Source of the DNA: Ancylostoma caninum
Taxonomy: Eukaryota; Nematoda; Chromadorea; Rhabditida; Ancylostomatidae
DNA length: 64,000 nucleotides
Assembly (NCBI GenBank): GCA_037903475.1
Contig: JBAJFG010000215.1
Location: forward strand, 124,001 to 188,000
Direction: 5' to 3'
The position numbers were made by a program, and so were the translations under genes. The notes under the pieces were generated by a model that saw only the letters and a list, made by a program, of their open reading frames with translations, was not told where the DNA came from and ran no database searches. This document shows positions 49,880 to 60,387 of this stretch, one piece after another (position 1 is the stretch's first letter; the number at the start of each line of letters is the position of its first letter).

Positions 49880-50361
49880 ATGTCTACAACTACTGAACAA
49901 GACCTAATATTCATTCACTTCTGGAAATTTCCCATTCAACCATCACTGGGTGTCATAAGAGAAGTTGATGTATTCTCCACGATAGACGGTCCTGTAATTC
50001 ATGACTGGTTGGTTCTTCCGCTTTCACAGTAAGTAGAAAAATTATTGTGTGTTTTGGTTAACAGGGAAATTCGAGTTGGGCCGGATACATTCGGAGCATT
50101 TCGATCAGCAGGGATGAGAAGCAGACACGTGCAGGTTGCTCCTGTGTCGTTATTTTATGATTGCGAAAGAATCTCCACTTTGTTCAGCTCCGCCTTCGTC
50201 CGGCAATGTTCAGGGACCATATCGCCGAGGCGACTAAATGCACTTTCCAACTGAAGGTTCGAGATCGTCAAACAGGGCAAGGTAGTTTGCGCATAAGCCG
50301 TTTGCCAACTTTGCCTGACTGTCCTATCTTAGCATTCCGATTTGTTATGTTGGGTCCATAG
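49880..50361 (+). CDS. Candidate small three-exon gene, unknown function
   Basis: Exons 49880-50028, 50065-50134 and 50188-50361 join in phase through GTAAGT...TTAACAG (36 bp) and GTTGCT...TGTTCAG (53 bp) introns, giving 130 residues. The product has no recognised domain, signal peptide or membrane segment. The N-terminal exon (IHFWKFPIQPSLGVIREVD) looks coding-like. The last exon runs into the dispersed repeat around CAACTTTGCCTGACTG, so the true 3' end could differ or the model could be chance. Real protein status is unproven. Confidence 0.35.
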
Positions 50362-51034
50362 TAATGCTTCATCCGACCGGTTACTGTAAATTTGCCCGGT
50401 TGAACGAGTTCTTCGAAATGAAGCCACTTCAGAGCGATCATCGATTTTGTCTGCGAGGACGTTACGAATTTCCGATTTTCGAGATTTTATTATTATTATT
50501 ATTTTTTACGCCACTTAAGGTAGACGTGAAAAAGATGATGACGTGACATGACTTGATCGGGTGTCATCGAGTAAAGCATACAGGACTCATTGCGCTAGTG
50601 AAACAAAAGCTTTTTAGAGATCCAATGTTTAAAAGAAAAGTATTTTGGAGAGGTGGGAGTAGTTTTATATAGTAGGGTCAGATAATAAGATCTTGCCCGG
50701 CATGTGAAACGTTTCCGCCTAGTAGTTGTTCTTGGACCTGCATAAGAAATTTTCTCCGAACCACCCTTTGCTTTTGATAGAATTATGTTATAAAACTTGG
50801 TCACATCGATTTTCATCACGGCACTTAGAATTTTTTAGACAGTACCCTTACCCTTCTTCGTGATCCAAGGATATGAATTTGCATCGTGAATTCCTTATCA
50901 ACCGATACGTTGAGTAATGATACTATGATTATCATGATTTTTCTGGTGAAGTAATTTTGAACTTTACCTTACATACGTATTTCCTTTTTTTCTATGTGGA
51001 CAAAAAACTACAGAGCCAAATTCAGTATGGGCCT
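50362..51034. other. Intergenic, nothing recognised
   Basis: AT-rich sequence with no recognised gene; short open frames only. Confidence 0.5.
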
Positions 51035-51285
51035 GACATATGATTTGTGAGAAACGCCGTTTGAACAACTTTGCCTGGTTGCCCTATCATTGAGTCACAT
51101 GTGTTGTCGAGAATAATACGAGCTGCAAATGGTAACTGTTATTCCGGGTATATAAACGAAGGAGGAGTGTAGGTTCCATTCAGATGCAAGGAAGAGGAAC
51201 CAAAAACGGGTTGTAAGGTTAACAAACTCACTCGCACAGCATCTCATCAGCAACTGGGCTCCAGCGCATGAGGGATTCATACTCA
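51035..51285 (+). repeat. Promoter-bearing repeat, copy A
   Basis: It is about 80% similar by eye to copy B (51915-52165). Shared blocks include CAACTTTG(C/A)CTGG, GCCCTATCATTGA, TTGTCGAGAAT, GGGTATATAAACGA, ATTCAGATGCAAGGAAGAGG and CAGCA(T/A)(C/A)(T/G)GGGCT-type sequence. TATATAAA is at 51149-51156 and ATTCAGA starts 29 bases later. Downstream lies a CCCCC-rich minisatellite (51360-51520). Confidence 0.7.
51149..51184 (+). promoter_or_regulatory. Candidate core promoter A: TATA box plus initiator-like motif
   Basis: TATATAAACG at 51149 is followed 29 bases later by ATTCAGA. The motif and spacing recur at 52026 and 62267. The distance suits a TATA-directed start at the A of TCAGA. Function is inferred. 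Confidence 0.45.
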
Positions 51286-51359
51286 GACATTCGTGGGGGT
51301 CGACTGCAGGTAGAAAAGGGGTCCCCTCCCCCAGTTGTACTTGGGGGTGGACTCCAAAT

Positions 51360-51525
51360 CGTGGGGCACCTACCCCCCACATATGGCCGACGTCCCCCCA
51401 CCTGCCCCCAGCAGACGTCCCCCCACGTGCCCCCACAGACGTCCCCCCACGTGCCCCCGGCCGACGTCCCCCTCGTGCCCCCAGCCGGCGTCCCCCCACG
51501 TGCCCTCAATGCTACCCCCGACGTC
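51360..51525 (+). repeat. C-rich minisatellite A (GACGTCCCCCCACGTGCCCC units)
   Basis: About five imperfect 24-30 bp units built on GACGTCCCCCCACGTGCCCC. Plus-frame reading is a proline-rich repeat (TSPHVPPQTSPHVPPADVP). Flanking frames are open from 51268 to 51543. No gene is claimed. Confidence 0.75.
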
Positions 51526-51914
51526 CAGAGCTCCAACATTTAAGCTGGAATTGATCCGCTGGACCTCAATTCAGGAAAAATCGCGTAGATAATCGTACCC
51601 GACAGCTCCACAGCTAACGTTTTAGCACACAGACTTAGCCCCGCTAAGCCTGTTGTGACAAGAACCGCAATAGTAATATTTCTGGTAAGAGTATTTTTGC
51701 CAGAGTCTATCCGTTAACGATTTAACACCATCAGTGATCTCAACAAGAATTGTGTAGCAGCACCATTAGCGAAAAATGGGAGTGAGTTGTGAGTGTCAGC
51801 CCTAGAAATCCACGCTCCAAGCGCTGGAACCCCTTCGCAGGTGAAATACTGAGCGAGTAAGTTTGTTGATCCACATCTCCGCCGTGTTCGATTACTCCTC
51901 TTTATATCTGGATG

Positions 51915-52165
51915 GAAACGCATGCGACAAATGCCGTGTGGACAACTTTGACTGGCTGCCCTATCATTGATTTACATATTTTGTCGAGAATTATACGGGC
52001 TGGAAATGATTACAGTTAACATGGGTATATAAACGAGGGAGAAGGGTAGGTATTATTCAGATGCAAGGAAGAGGAACCGGACACGATGGGGATGTAGTAT
52101 CAAGAAAACTCACTTGGACAGCATATGAGCAGCAAATGGGCTTCATCGCTTTAGGGTGGATTTCT
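51915..52165 (+). repeat. Promoter-bearing repeat, copy B
   Basis: Direct repeat of copy A, 880 bp downstream. TATATAAA is at 52026-52033 and ATTCAGA at 52054. An ATG in ATGCAAGGAAGAGGAACC follows at the same place as in copy A. Two direct copies flanking about 630 bp could also be read as a small LTR-like pair. Confidence 0.7.
52026..52060 (+). promoter_or_regulatory. Candidate core promoter B: TATA box plus initiator-like motif
   Basis: TATATAAACG followed 28 bases later by ATTCAGA, matching copies A and C. Confidence 0.45.
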
Positions 52166-52559
52166 AGGGTTTTGGTGGATTAGGATTTGTAGACGCATAA
52201 CCAAGCCAAACCAAGTTAGCAAACCTACTTTAGCGTACTACATCTAACATTACCTAGTCTATAGAATAAGCAGTCGCTCTAACCATCTTTGGATGTGTAG
52301 TTAACGTTTCATGAAACCCAATCTATATCGAGCAATTTTGTTTTCCCACTACTGGGCGCCGGCGCACTCTTAATGTAGCAGCACCAAGTGGTGGGAGAGG
52401 AAATTACCTCGAAATTCGGGAATCCACAACGTTCTTGCCCAGAAATGGCTGATCGCTTCAGAGTGACTTCATTTCGGAGAACTGGTTCGACCGCTTGGGT
52501 CGGCCGTCAGTGGTGGGATGAAGGAATACTGTGCATCCAGCATAATAAATGTTAATGAT

Positions 52560-52703
52560 AAGATAGGGCAGCCAGGCAAAGTTGTCCAAACGGCTGATGT
52601 CAACGCATGCTAGCCATTATCATTTGCAGCTCGTGAATTCTTGACAATACACGTGAATTAATGATTGCGCAATGAGGCAAAGTTGCCCAAACAGCATTTC
52701 TGG
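52560..52703 (-). repeat. Inverted partial copies of the promoter-bearing repeat's upstream half
   Basis: GATAGGGCAGCCAGGCAAAG (52560) and a second, more diverged stretch (52605-52703, containing GAGGCAAAGTTGCCCAAAC) are reverse complements of the part upstream of the TATA box in copies A and B. They lack the TATA portion. Confidence 0.65.
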
Positions 52704-53480
52704 GTAGTTCGTGCCTCCAGTTACTCTAAGATATACGTCCTTCGCAAAGTCGTTACCTTCAGAGTTGCTGACACCGGAGCCGTATACCGTAGCTCCACCA
52801 TCCAATGAGAGGGCTCAAGGATTCAAAGTGCCACCTACTTCTGGTATCGGAACAACATTAATACAGCTGTATCAAGCGGCAACTTTCGCAGGTAGAACTT
52901 CCGTTCATGCATTGGTGATTATGTACAATCTGAAAGATAACTGTAGACCTAACATGCTTATTTTCAGGGCGATTGTGTGAAATAACAACTACTATAACCA
53001 TACCACAGTCGCAGTTTAGAGTCACAGAATGGGATATGTTGCCCCCGCCAACCCCTCTCCATCTTGACTGGCGGTTCCGGCTACTAGACGACAAGTTGGC
53101 TTTTTTCTCTCGTGCAATGAGGTGAACAGACGCCATCTGCGGTCATAGGTGTTGATGAGCAACTTGTTTGGTGCAAGGCAAATTACATATAGAAACACTG
53201 AAAATAAAAGCGATAATGGAACTATGCGAGGATGCTATTCCATGCGAAATGTGTGATAAAATACAGGAACTTATAAGACTAGCGCCCCTTCGGGACGCTA
53301 GAAAGTGGCGTGGGGCAGCCACTTGGGACATGTGCAAACGTTCACACTTGCCAAATCTCTAGAAAATTGATAAAAAAAGCAGAACCAATCTTCCAATGGG
53401 CCCAAACATGAAGTCCTTCTTATGAGTTGAGTATGAGCATGAGAAGTTCGTTCTCCGTCGTATGGCGTATTCGTGCGTAT
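52704..53480. other. Intergenic with a possible exon and a repeat relic
   Basis: A plus-strand open stretch (about 52711-52891, containing PPTSGIGTTLIQLYQAA, followed by a GTAGAAC donor) looks coding-like but has no family match or partner exon. At 53215-53265, ATTCCATGCGAAATGTG resembles 59812 (ATTCCATGCAAACTGTG), a relic of that element. A CTAGCG...CGCTAG hairpin with a CTTC loop is at 53279-53301. Confidence 0.35.
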
Positions 53481-53499
53481 TCCTCACTACCGGGCTAAC

Positions 53500-56400
53500 G
53501 CAGACGCGTTCTCCATTGGCGGAACTGTATCCTCCCGTTCCCCACACTGGACAAGGCAAAATCGTATCCGAGTGTTTTCCAGACTACTGAGCCGCAGCGG
53601 GCCCTTCCTCCATCAGAGCGCCCGTATTCTGGGGCCTTCCTCACAGTTAGTGCAAGACGGATCCGTTCTTCAGGGGCGGGTTTGCATCCTGGCATTCTCA
53701 ACTATCGGGCTTGAGGGAACCCGTATCCTGACGTTCTCCACACCATTATGCTACGACGGGTCCTTCCTCCATCGGTGGACCCGTATCCTGGCTTCCCCCA
53801 CACCACTGGGCCACGGGGCCCTTTTTCTATCGGTGGACCCGTTCTGACGTCCTTCACACCACTGGGCCACAGTGGGCCCTTTCTCCATAGGTGGACCTGT
53901 GTCATGGCGTTCCCCACAGCACTGGGCCATGGCGGGCCCTTTCTCCATCGGTGGACCTGGATCTCGGTGTCCCCCGCACCATTGGGCCACGGCGGGCCTT
54001 TTCTCCATCGGTTTACCCGTGTTCTGGCGTCCCCTACACCAGTGGGCCACGGGGGACCCTTTCTTCATTGGTGGACCCGCATCCTGGCGTCCCCCGCACC
54101 ATTGAGCCCTGTCGGGCCTTTTCTCCATCGCTGGACCCGTGTCATGGCGTTCCCTACAGCACTGGGCCATGGCGGGCCCTTTCTCCATCGGTGGACCTGT
54201 GTCATGGCGTTCCCCACAGCATTGGGCCATGGCGGGCCCTTTCTCCATCGGTGGACCTGGATCTCGGTGTCCCCCGCACCATTGGGCCACGGCATGCCTT
54301 TTCTCCATGGGTGGACCGGTATCCTGGCGTCCCCCGCACCATTGGGCCACGGCGGGCCTTTTCTCCATCGGTGGACCCGTGTCATGGCGTTCCCCACAGC
54401 ACTGGGCCATGGCGGGCCTTTTCTCCATCGGTGGACCTGTGTCATGGCGTTCCCCACAACACTGGGCCACGGCGGGCCTTTTCTCCATCGGTGGACCGGT
54501 ATCCTGGCGTCCGCCAGACGACTGGGTCACGGGGGGACCCTTTCTTTATAGGTGGACCCGCATCCTGGCGTCCCCCGCACCACTGGTCCATGGCGGGCCC
54601 TTTCTCCATCGGTGGACCTGTGTCATGGCGTTCCCCACAGCACTGAGCCATGGCGGGCCCTTTCTCCAACGGTGGACCTGGATCTCGTGTCCCCCGCACC
54701 ATTGGGCCACGGCGGGCCTTTTCTCCATCGGTGGACCCGTGTTCTGGCGTCCCCTACACCAGTGGGCCACGGGGGACCCTTTCTTCATTGGTGGACCCGC
54801 ATCCTGCCGTCCTCCGCACCATTGAGCCCTGTCGGGCCTTTTCTCCATCGCTGGACCCGTGTCATGGCGTTCCCCACAGCACTGGGCCATGGCGGGCCCT
54901 TTCTCCATCGGTGGACCTGTGTCATGGCGTTCCCCACAGCATTGGGCCACGGCGGGCCTTTTCTCCATCGGTGGACCGGTATCCTGGCGTCCGCCAGACG
55001 ACTGGGTCACGGGGGGACCCTTTCTTTATAGGTGGACCCGCATCCTGGCGTCCCCCGCACCACTGGTCCATGGCGGGCCCTTTCTCCATCGGTGGACCTG
55101 TGTCATGGCGTTCCCCACAGCACTGAGCCATGGCGGGCCCTTTCTCCAACGGTGGACCTGGATCTCGTGTCCCCCGCACCATTGGGCCACGGCGGGCCTT
55201 TTCTCCATCGGTGGACCCGTGTTCTGGCGTCCCCTACACCAGTGGGCCACGGGGGACCCTTTCTTCATTGGTGGACCCGCATCCTGCCGTCCTCCGCACC
55301 ATTGAGCCCTGTCGGGCCTTTTCTCCATCGCTGGACCCGTGTCATGGCGTTCCCCACAGCACTGGGCCATGGCGGGCCCTTTCTCCATCGGTGGACCTGT
55401 GTCATGGCGTTCCCCACAGCATTGGGCCACGGCGGGCCTTTTCTCCATCGGTGGACCGGTATCCTGGCGTCCGCCAGACGACTGGGTCACGGGGGGACCC
55501 TTTCTTTATAGGTGGACCCGCATCCTGGCGTCCCCCGCACCACTGGTCCATGGCGGGCCCTTTCTCCATCGGTGGACCTGTGTCATGGCGTTCCCCACAG
55601 CACTGAGCCATGGCGGGCCCTTTCTCCAACGGTGGACCTGGATCTCGTGTCCCCCGCACCATTGGGCCACGGCGGGCCTTTTCTCCATCGGTGGACCCGT
55701 GTTCTGGCGTCCCCTACACCAGTGGGCCACGGGGGACCCTTTCTTCATTGGTGGACCCGCATCCTGCCGTCCTCCGCACCATTGAGCCCTGTCGGGCCTT
55801 TTCTCCATCGCTGGACCTGTGTCATGGCGTTCCCCACAGCATTGGGCCACGGCGGGCCTTTTCTCCATCGGTGGACCGGTATCCTGGCGTCCGCCAGACG
55901 ACTGGGTCACGGGGGGACCCTTTCTTTATAGGTGGACCCGCATCCTGGCGTCCCCCGCACCACTGGTCCATGGCGGGCCCTTTCTCCAACGGTGGACCTG
56001 GATCTCGTGTCCCCCGCACCATTGGGCCACGGCGGGCCTTTTCTCCATCGGTGGACCCGTGTTCTGGCGTCCCCTACACCAGTGGGCCACGGGGGACCCT
56101 TTCTTCATTGGTGGACCCGCATCCTGGCGTCCTCCGCACCATTGGGCCCTGTCGGGCCTTTTCTCCATCGCTGGACCCGTGTCATGGCGTTTCCCACAGC
56201 AATGGGCCATGGCGGGCCCTTTCTCCATCGGTGGACCTGTGTCATGGCGTTCCCCACAACACTGGGCCATGGCGGGCCCTTTCTCCATCGGTGGACCTGG
56301 ATCTTGGTGTCCCCCGCACCATTGGGCCACGGCGGGCCTTTTCTTCATCGGTGGACCTGTGTCATGGCGTTCTCCACAGCACTGGGCCGTGGCGGACCTT

Positions 56401-56842
56401 TTCTCCATCGCTGGACCGGTATCCTGGCGTCCCCCACACCATTGGGCCACAGCGGGCCCTTTCTCCATTGGTGGACCCGTGTTCTGGCGTCCCCTACACC
56501 AGTGGGCCACGGGGGACCCTTTCTCCATTGCTGGACCCGTGTCATGGCGTTCCCCACAGCACTGGGCTATGGCGGGCCCTTTCTCCATCGGTGGACCTGG
56601 ATCTCGGTGTCCCCCGCACCATTGGGCCACGGCGGGCCTTTTCTCCATCGGTGGACCTGTGTCATGGCGTTCCCCACAACACTGGGCCACGGCGGGCCTT
56701 TTCTCCATCGGTGGACCGGTATCCTGGCGTCCGCCAGACGACTGGGTCACGGGGGGACCCTTTCTTTATCGGTGGACCCGCATCCTGGCGTCCCCCGCAC
56801 CACTGGCCCATGGCGGGCCCTTTCTCATCGCTGGTCCCGTAT
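53500..56842. repeat. 60-bp minisatellite array with 480-bp higher-order repeats
   Basis: From about 53740 the sequence is a near-uninterrupted array of roughly 50 units of 60 bp. Each has TTTCTCCATCGGTGGACC, then TGGCGT, C-rich sequence, TGGGCCA and GGCGGGCC. More diverged units reach back to about 53500. Subtypes alternate in order, and 54541-55020 and 55021-55500 are identical as read. The next copy (from 55501) lacks one unit. All three plus frames and all three minus frames carry long open stretches (longest 432 codons at 55610-56908), each with a 20-residue period. I do not call a gene because the unit length and lack of stop codons make open frames automatic. There are no unique spacers, so it is not CRISPR. 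Confidence 0.92.
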
Positions 56843-57900
56843 CCGTATATAGTTGATTTGATACACAATGTCATGCCTTCATATTCAGAGGCTTTTACTC
56901 TTTGTTAGAGCAGAAGCTTTCTCGAAACGAACGGATGTCGTAACTACACAATCGCAGCGAGAAATTCAGCAGGGGATGCGACAGTAGCATCCACCAGACG
57001 AGGCGACCGCGTAGGTCCAGCCTCACCGGAGCTTCCGAGACGCTGCAGCTCTCTTAACACCCGTCCATTTCTTCCTGCAAGTGCACACAGCGTTGCAACA
57101 GTGAAAGGCTGGTTTTCCTGCTGCGTACATTGTGCAACCTGAAAGCTCGTAAACACTCCCTCACTCCTATGCGGCGAGACCGCCAGCGAAGGTGATGAAA
57201 CCACTAACTCGTGCATGCGGGAGAGCCAGCAGTGACGTAATCGCGAGTCCCGAAACGAACGTGTCTGCGTCCATAGAAGTCGGCCATTTCGCCCCACAGT
57301 CTGCGCCTCAAGATTGCGGTGTCGGTGAGTGCCGCCCCGTATCTCTAACCGCTCTAGCCCCCTTACGGCGCTTTGTTTAATAGATCGTATTCTCATCACA
57401 CGCCATAGGCCTTAGCTATTCTCTGTTACATCAATGACTGACAGTCGTATCCTTTCAAAATGAATGAAGTTGATCTGTGATTACGATGTCGTGTAAGGCC
57501 TATGGTATACCACATAGCGACGCTGTCGCTGCTACCGTTCACCATCAACCCGACCTAATTAGGAGGAGGCGGCTGCCAGGAACTGCCCAGATCAGCGCTG
57601 CTGAGCTGGTAACAGCGCCACCGGGCTCGTCCGCCGCGTACGCCGCATGCTCCGCCTATTACGCCGCCGCTGTGAAATTTTCCTTACGGAATTCGCCGCG
57701 ACTGCTTCACTTCCTTTGTGGAAGTCTAATGGTGCTTAATTCTTTATGATTGTGTATAAATGAAGGATGTCAACCTTTTTGTGTGGATATTGAGTAATTT
57801 TCGGGAACATTTCAATTTTTCCTCACAATTTCCACTTTGATAAAGCCAACGACGACTAAATTGAAGTTCATAGACTAAACTGAAACAAACCGAAGTTCAT
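56843..57900. other. Intergenic with fragments of the GTAAGGCC inverted-repeat family
   Basis: CCATAGGCCTTA (57404-57415) and TAAGGCCTATGG (57494-57505) are inverse copies of the terminal motif of the 59447-59928 element. The second is followed by ACATAGCGACGCTGTCGCTG, also shared with it. A 151-codon minus frame (56944-57399) lacks any recognised domain. Confidence 0.45.
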
Positions 57901-57949
57901 ACGAGCGGAGCTTGATCTTTTCTTACTTCCAGATATAGTTCGCTTAGTA

Positions 57950-59042
57950 GCAGAAGACTTTCTTGCCAATCAATGTGGCATCTAGTGCATGCTAGGGTCC
58001 GAGAATTGCCCCGCAGACAAGCAGTTACCCCGCAGGCATGCCTCAGGGATAGCACTGCCTAGGATAGCCAATGACTTACGTTTCATCCAATATTGATTAC
58101 TTGGAACAACAATGAGATAAAAAGCGATAAAAAAATTCATGCTTCATTCAAAATTCACGAATTTTCGCGCATTCCCTTATGAGTGCGAAATTTCGCACTT
58201 TAGAGTCACTGATAATGCCATTCTCTAGAGTACTGACCATTGGGATACAATATTTAATTTTCGAGACGAAATATCTAACCCTCAGGATAAAATATGATAA
58301 GGTAGAGTGCGGTTGTACAGTCTTCAGTCCTTCCCTGAAGAAGACCATCTTGAAGCTCGAAAAAGTGCAGAACAACTTTACAAGAAAACTCTTCATAAGG
58401 AAGGGGGCTAGGATTACTCAAAAGTTCGCTAGTAGCAAAAAACTTTCTTGCCAATCAATGTGGCATCTAGTGCATGCTAGGGTGCGAGAATTGCCCCGCA
58501 GACAAGCAGTTACCTCGCCGGCATGGCTCAAGGATGCCTGCGGGGTAACTGTTTGTATGATTAATCAAAAATCCCGTCTTCTAAGGATAGTAACAAATCA
58601 CTACTTCTACCGACGCTTGAATCAAGACGAAAATTGTTTGATATTTGTAAGGTTCACAAACCCATAAAGGGAGTCAATGGAAAACAGGTTCGCGATTTTT
58701 ACATAACAGTACCGTCAGTAACAAGGGGAAGTTCGTATATGATTTCATGTCGTGAACCGAAAACAAGGTGTAAATTCACGAGTTTCACAGCCCGTGCAGG
58801 ATACATGTATGTCTGTCTGAGCAAAACGGTGGAAACCAACTGCGCGAAAGAAGCGCAGCTTTGAAACTTCCGACTTCTTGAATGACCACAATTCACCTGT
58901 GGGTTATTCAACCTCACTAAAACTAACTGCTTGACTGCGCTTGTGTATTTTGTACTTGTCAATTTTAGCGGTTTATTCTGAGTCGCTTACACTAACACTT
59001 TCTAGCGTCTGTCTTAAACGAGGTATTGAAATAAATAAATAA
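57950..59042 (+). mobile_element. LINE 3' fragment (CR1/jockey-like reverse transcriptase end)
   Basis: Plus-strand residues near 58300-58420 (CTVFSPSLKKTILKLEKVQ, then FTRKLFIRKGARI) match the C-terminal thumb region of CR1/jockey-like reverse transcriptases. The fragment ends with an AAATAAATAAATAAAT-type tail at about 59028-59042. A block of about 110 bp (ACTTTCTTGCCAATCAATGT onward) occurs twice, at about 57957 and 58442, so the fragment is internally duplicated or two fragments are joined. Non-functional. Confidence 0.6.
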
Positions 59043-59137
59043 ATCAGAAAAAATATCTACCATAGCAAACTGCACTAGAAGCTTTTCATCTTTCATTTCC
59101 CTCATTTCCATAATTTCCGACTCACTCGCCGCGTTGC

Positions 59138-59145
59138 TGACGTCA
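59138..59145. promoter_or_regulatory. Second TGACGTCA palindrome
   Basis: It lies 14 bases past the stop of the candidate membrane-protein gene, near a GGGCGGGGC box (59164). No adjacent start is known, so it is a background occurrence unless an unannotated promoter is here. Confidence 0.25.
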
Positions 59146-59158
59146 TGTGCGACATCGG

Positions 59159-60221
59159 CTATGTGGGCGGGGCTTGCGCAGGCCCGCTCTGCGGTGGCGC
59201 TGGGCCCTGCACGGCTGCCAGGAGGTTGATGCGGCCATCTGACGGTAATTGGCTCGAGTACCCTCTTGGCAGTGACCCAAACGATACGTATTGATTGTCA
59301 TCACCTTGGATCGCTTCCGAACTAAGCTCATCGCTTCTTATCACCTGTTGTCTCGAAAATGTGGCATAAAATGAACTGGCGATGTGGGTGATACAGGTAA
59401 TGGAAACGATACCTATCAACCGCCACGCCGCATCATCTTCCCTCTTAGACCTAGGGCATGCTACACAGCGACGCTGTCGCTGCGACCGTTCGCCGCTACA
59501 AGTTTACTCACAGTGGCTCCTACTCAGAACCCCAAAAACAAGTTTCTGATCGCATCCGAAACTTGCTTTTCCAAAAGCTTGTTGACAAGTTGTTTTCACA
59601 CTTCCTTGCCGACAAGTTGTTCGCCCGAAAAGCTTGTCGACAACTTGTTTTCACTGCTTCGTTGCTGAAAACAAGTTGTCGACAAGCTTTTCGGGCGAAC
59701 AACTTGTCGGCAAGGAAGTGTGAAAACAACTTGTCAACAAGCTTTTGGAAAAGCAAGTTTCGAATGCGATCAGAAACTTGTTTTTGGGGTTCTGAGTATG
59801 GCAACACGGTATTCCATGCAAACTGTGGGATAAGATATAAGAACTCGTAACATTTTGTTCTCATTATTTCCATTCATTTTCTTCATCGCGACGGTGTCGC
59901 AATGAAGTGTGCTATGGGCCTTACGTCTGGGGGTCCCCTCATCCGCCCTATCCATGTGCCGACGACCGGCTGTCGTCGCGATTGCCACCATCGCTGGCAG
60001 AAATCTAAAGATACTCCTAGAACGAAGAAGAGTAGCCAGACAGGTATCGAGAAGGTCATAAGAGCATAACTATGTGAGAGCTGCTCAGTAGTAGGGATTG
60101 TGCCAGTGCCGAATCCACAGCTGTAAGAGAGGCGCGCGGTACTCGGCATTGGGGAAGATGTCACTGGACGGGTCCACAGTTCTGAGGAAGGAGCGAGCCT
60201 AAAAAAAGCCTGAGCGTCCAT
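59159..60221 (-). CDS. Candidate two-exon membrane-protein gene
   Basis: Minus-strand exons 59925-60221 and 59159-59443 join in phase across a 481-bp intron (CCAGAC/GTAAGG donor, GTCTAAG/AGG acceptor), giving 193 residues. The first exon ends with a hydrophobic segment (IPVWLLFFVLGVSLDF) followed by a basic stretch (QRWWQSRRQ). The second has a moderately hydrophobic segment (LIGIVSITCITHIASSF) and a tail rich in S, G, P and Q. No family is recognised. A TTTTTTTAG at about 60204 inside the first exon could be the true acceptor, and another frame is also open there (FLRTVDPSSDIFPNAEYR), so the 5' part is uncertain. It is divergent from the BTB gene, 166 bp away. Confidence 0.4.
59447..59928. 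mobile_element. TIR element almost coincident with an intron (introner-like)
   Basis: The left end AGACCTAGGGCATGCTACAC with GCGACGCTGTCGC is matched by the inverse of the right end (AGACGTAAGGCCCATAGCAC with GCGACACCGTCGC). The element spans the intron 59444-59924 of the candidate minus-strand gene to within four bases at each end. The donor GTAAGG and acceptor CTAAG lie in or at the terminal repeats. Relatives of the ends occur at 57404 and 57494. Confidence 0.6.
59521..59798. mobile_element. 278-bp near-perfect palindrome, TA-flanked foldback element
   Basis: The sequence is symmetric about 59659.5, with arms of 133 bp (59521-59653 and 59666-59798) and a 12-bp loop. It begins TACTCAGAACCCCAAAAACA and ends with the inverse. 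The terminal TA on both sides is compatible with a TA target duplication. It sits inside the 59447-59928 element, so it is a nested, later insertion. RNA from either strand would form a long hairpin. Confidence 0.85.
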
Positions 60222-60387
60222 CCTTAGCCCGGCGATCGGGCCTGTATTTATTACTACTATTACTGTTGTATTGCTGAAGTTTCACTGAGATCCTGCAAAA
60301 ATGAGCAGGACATACTATTACGATTTTATATAGATCTAATAATCTAGATCTACTCACAACTTTCTTATCGTCTGTCGCGATGGACAG

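Noticed and set aside
53500..56842. CRISPR array
   Set aside because: Units are directly contiguous 60-mers without unique spacers, and the host is a eukaryote.
55610..56908. 432-codon open frame in the minisatellite as a gene
   Set aside because: All six frames are open because of the unit length and composition, so the frame by itself is not evidence of coding.
56944..57399. 151-codon minus-strand frame
   Set aside because: No recognised domain; arginine-rich translation typical of a non-coding GC-rich strand.
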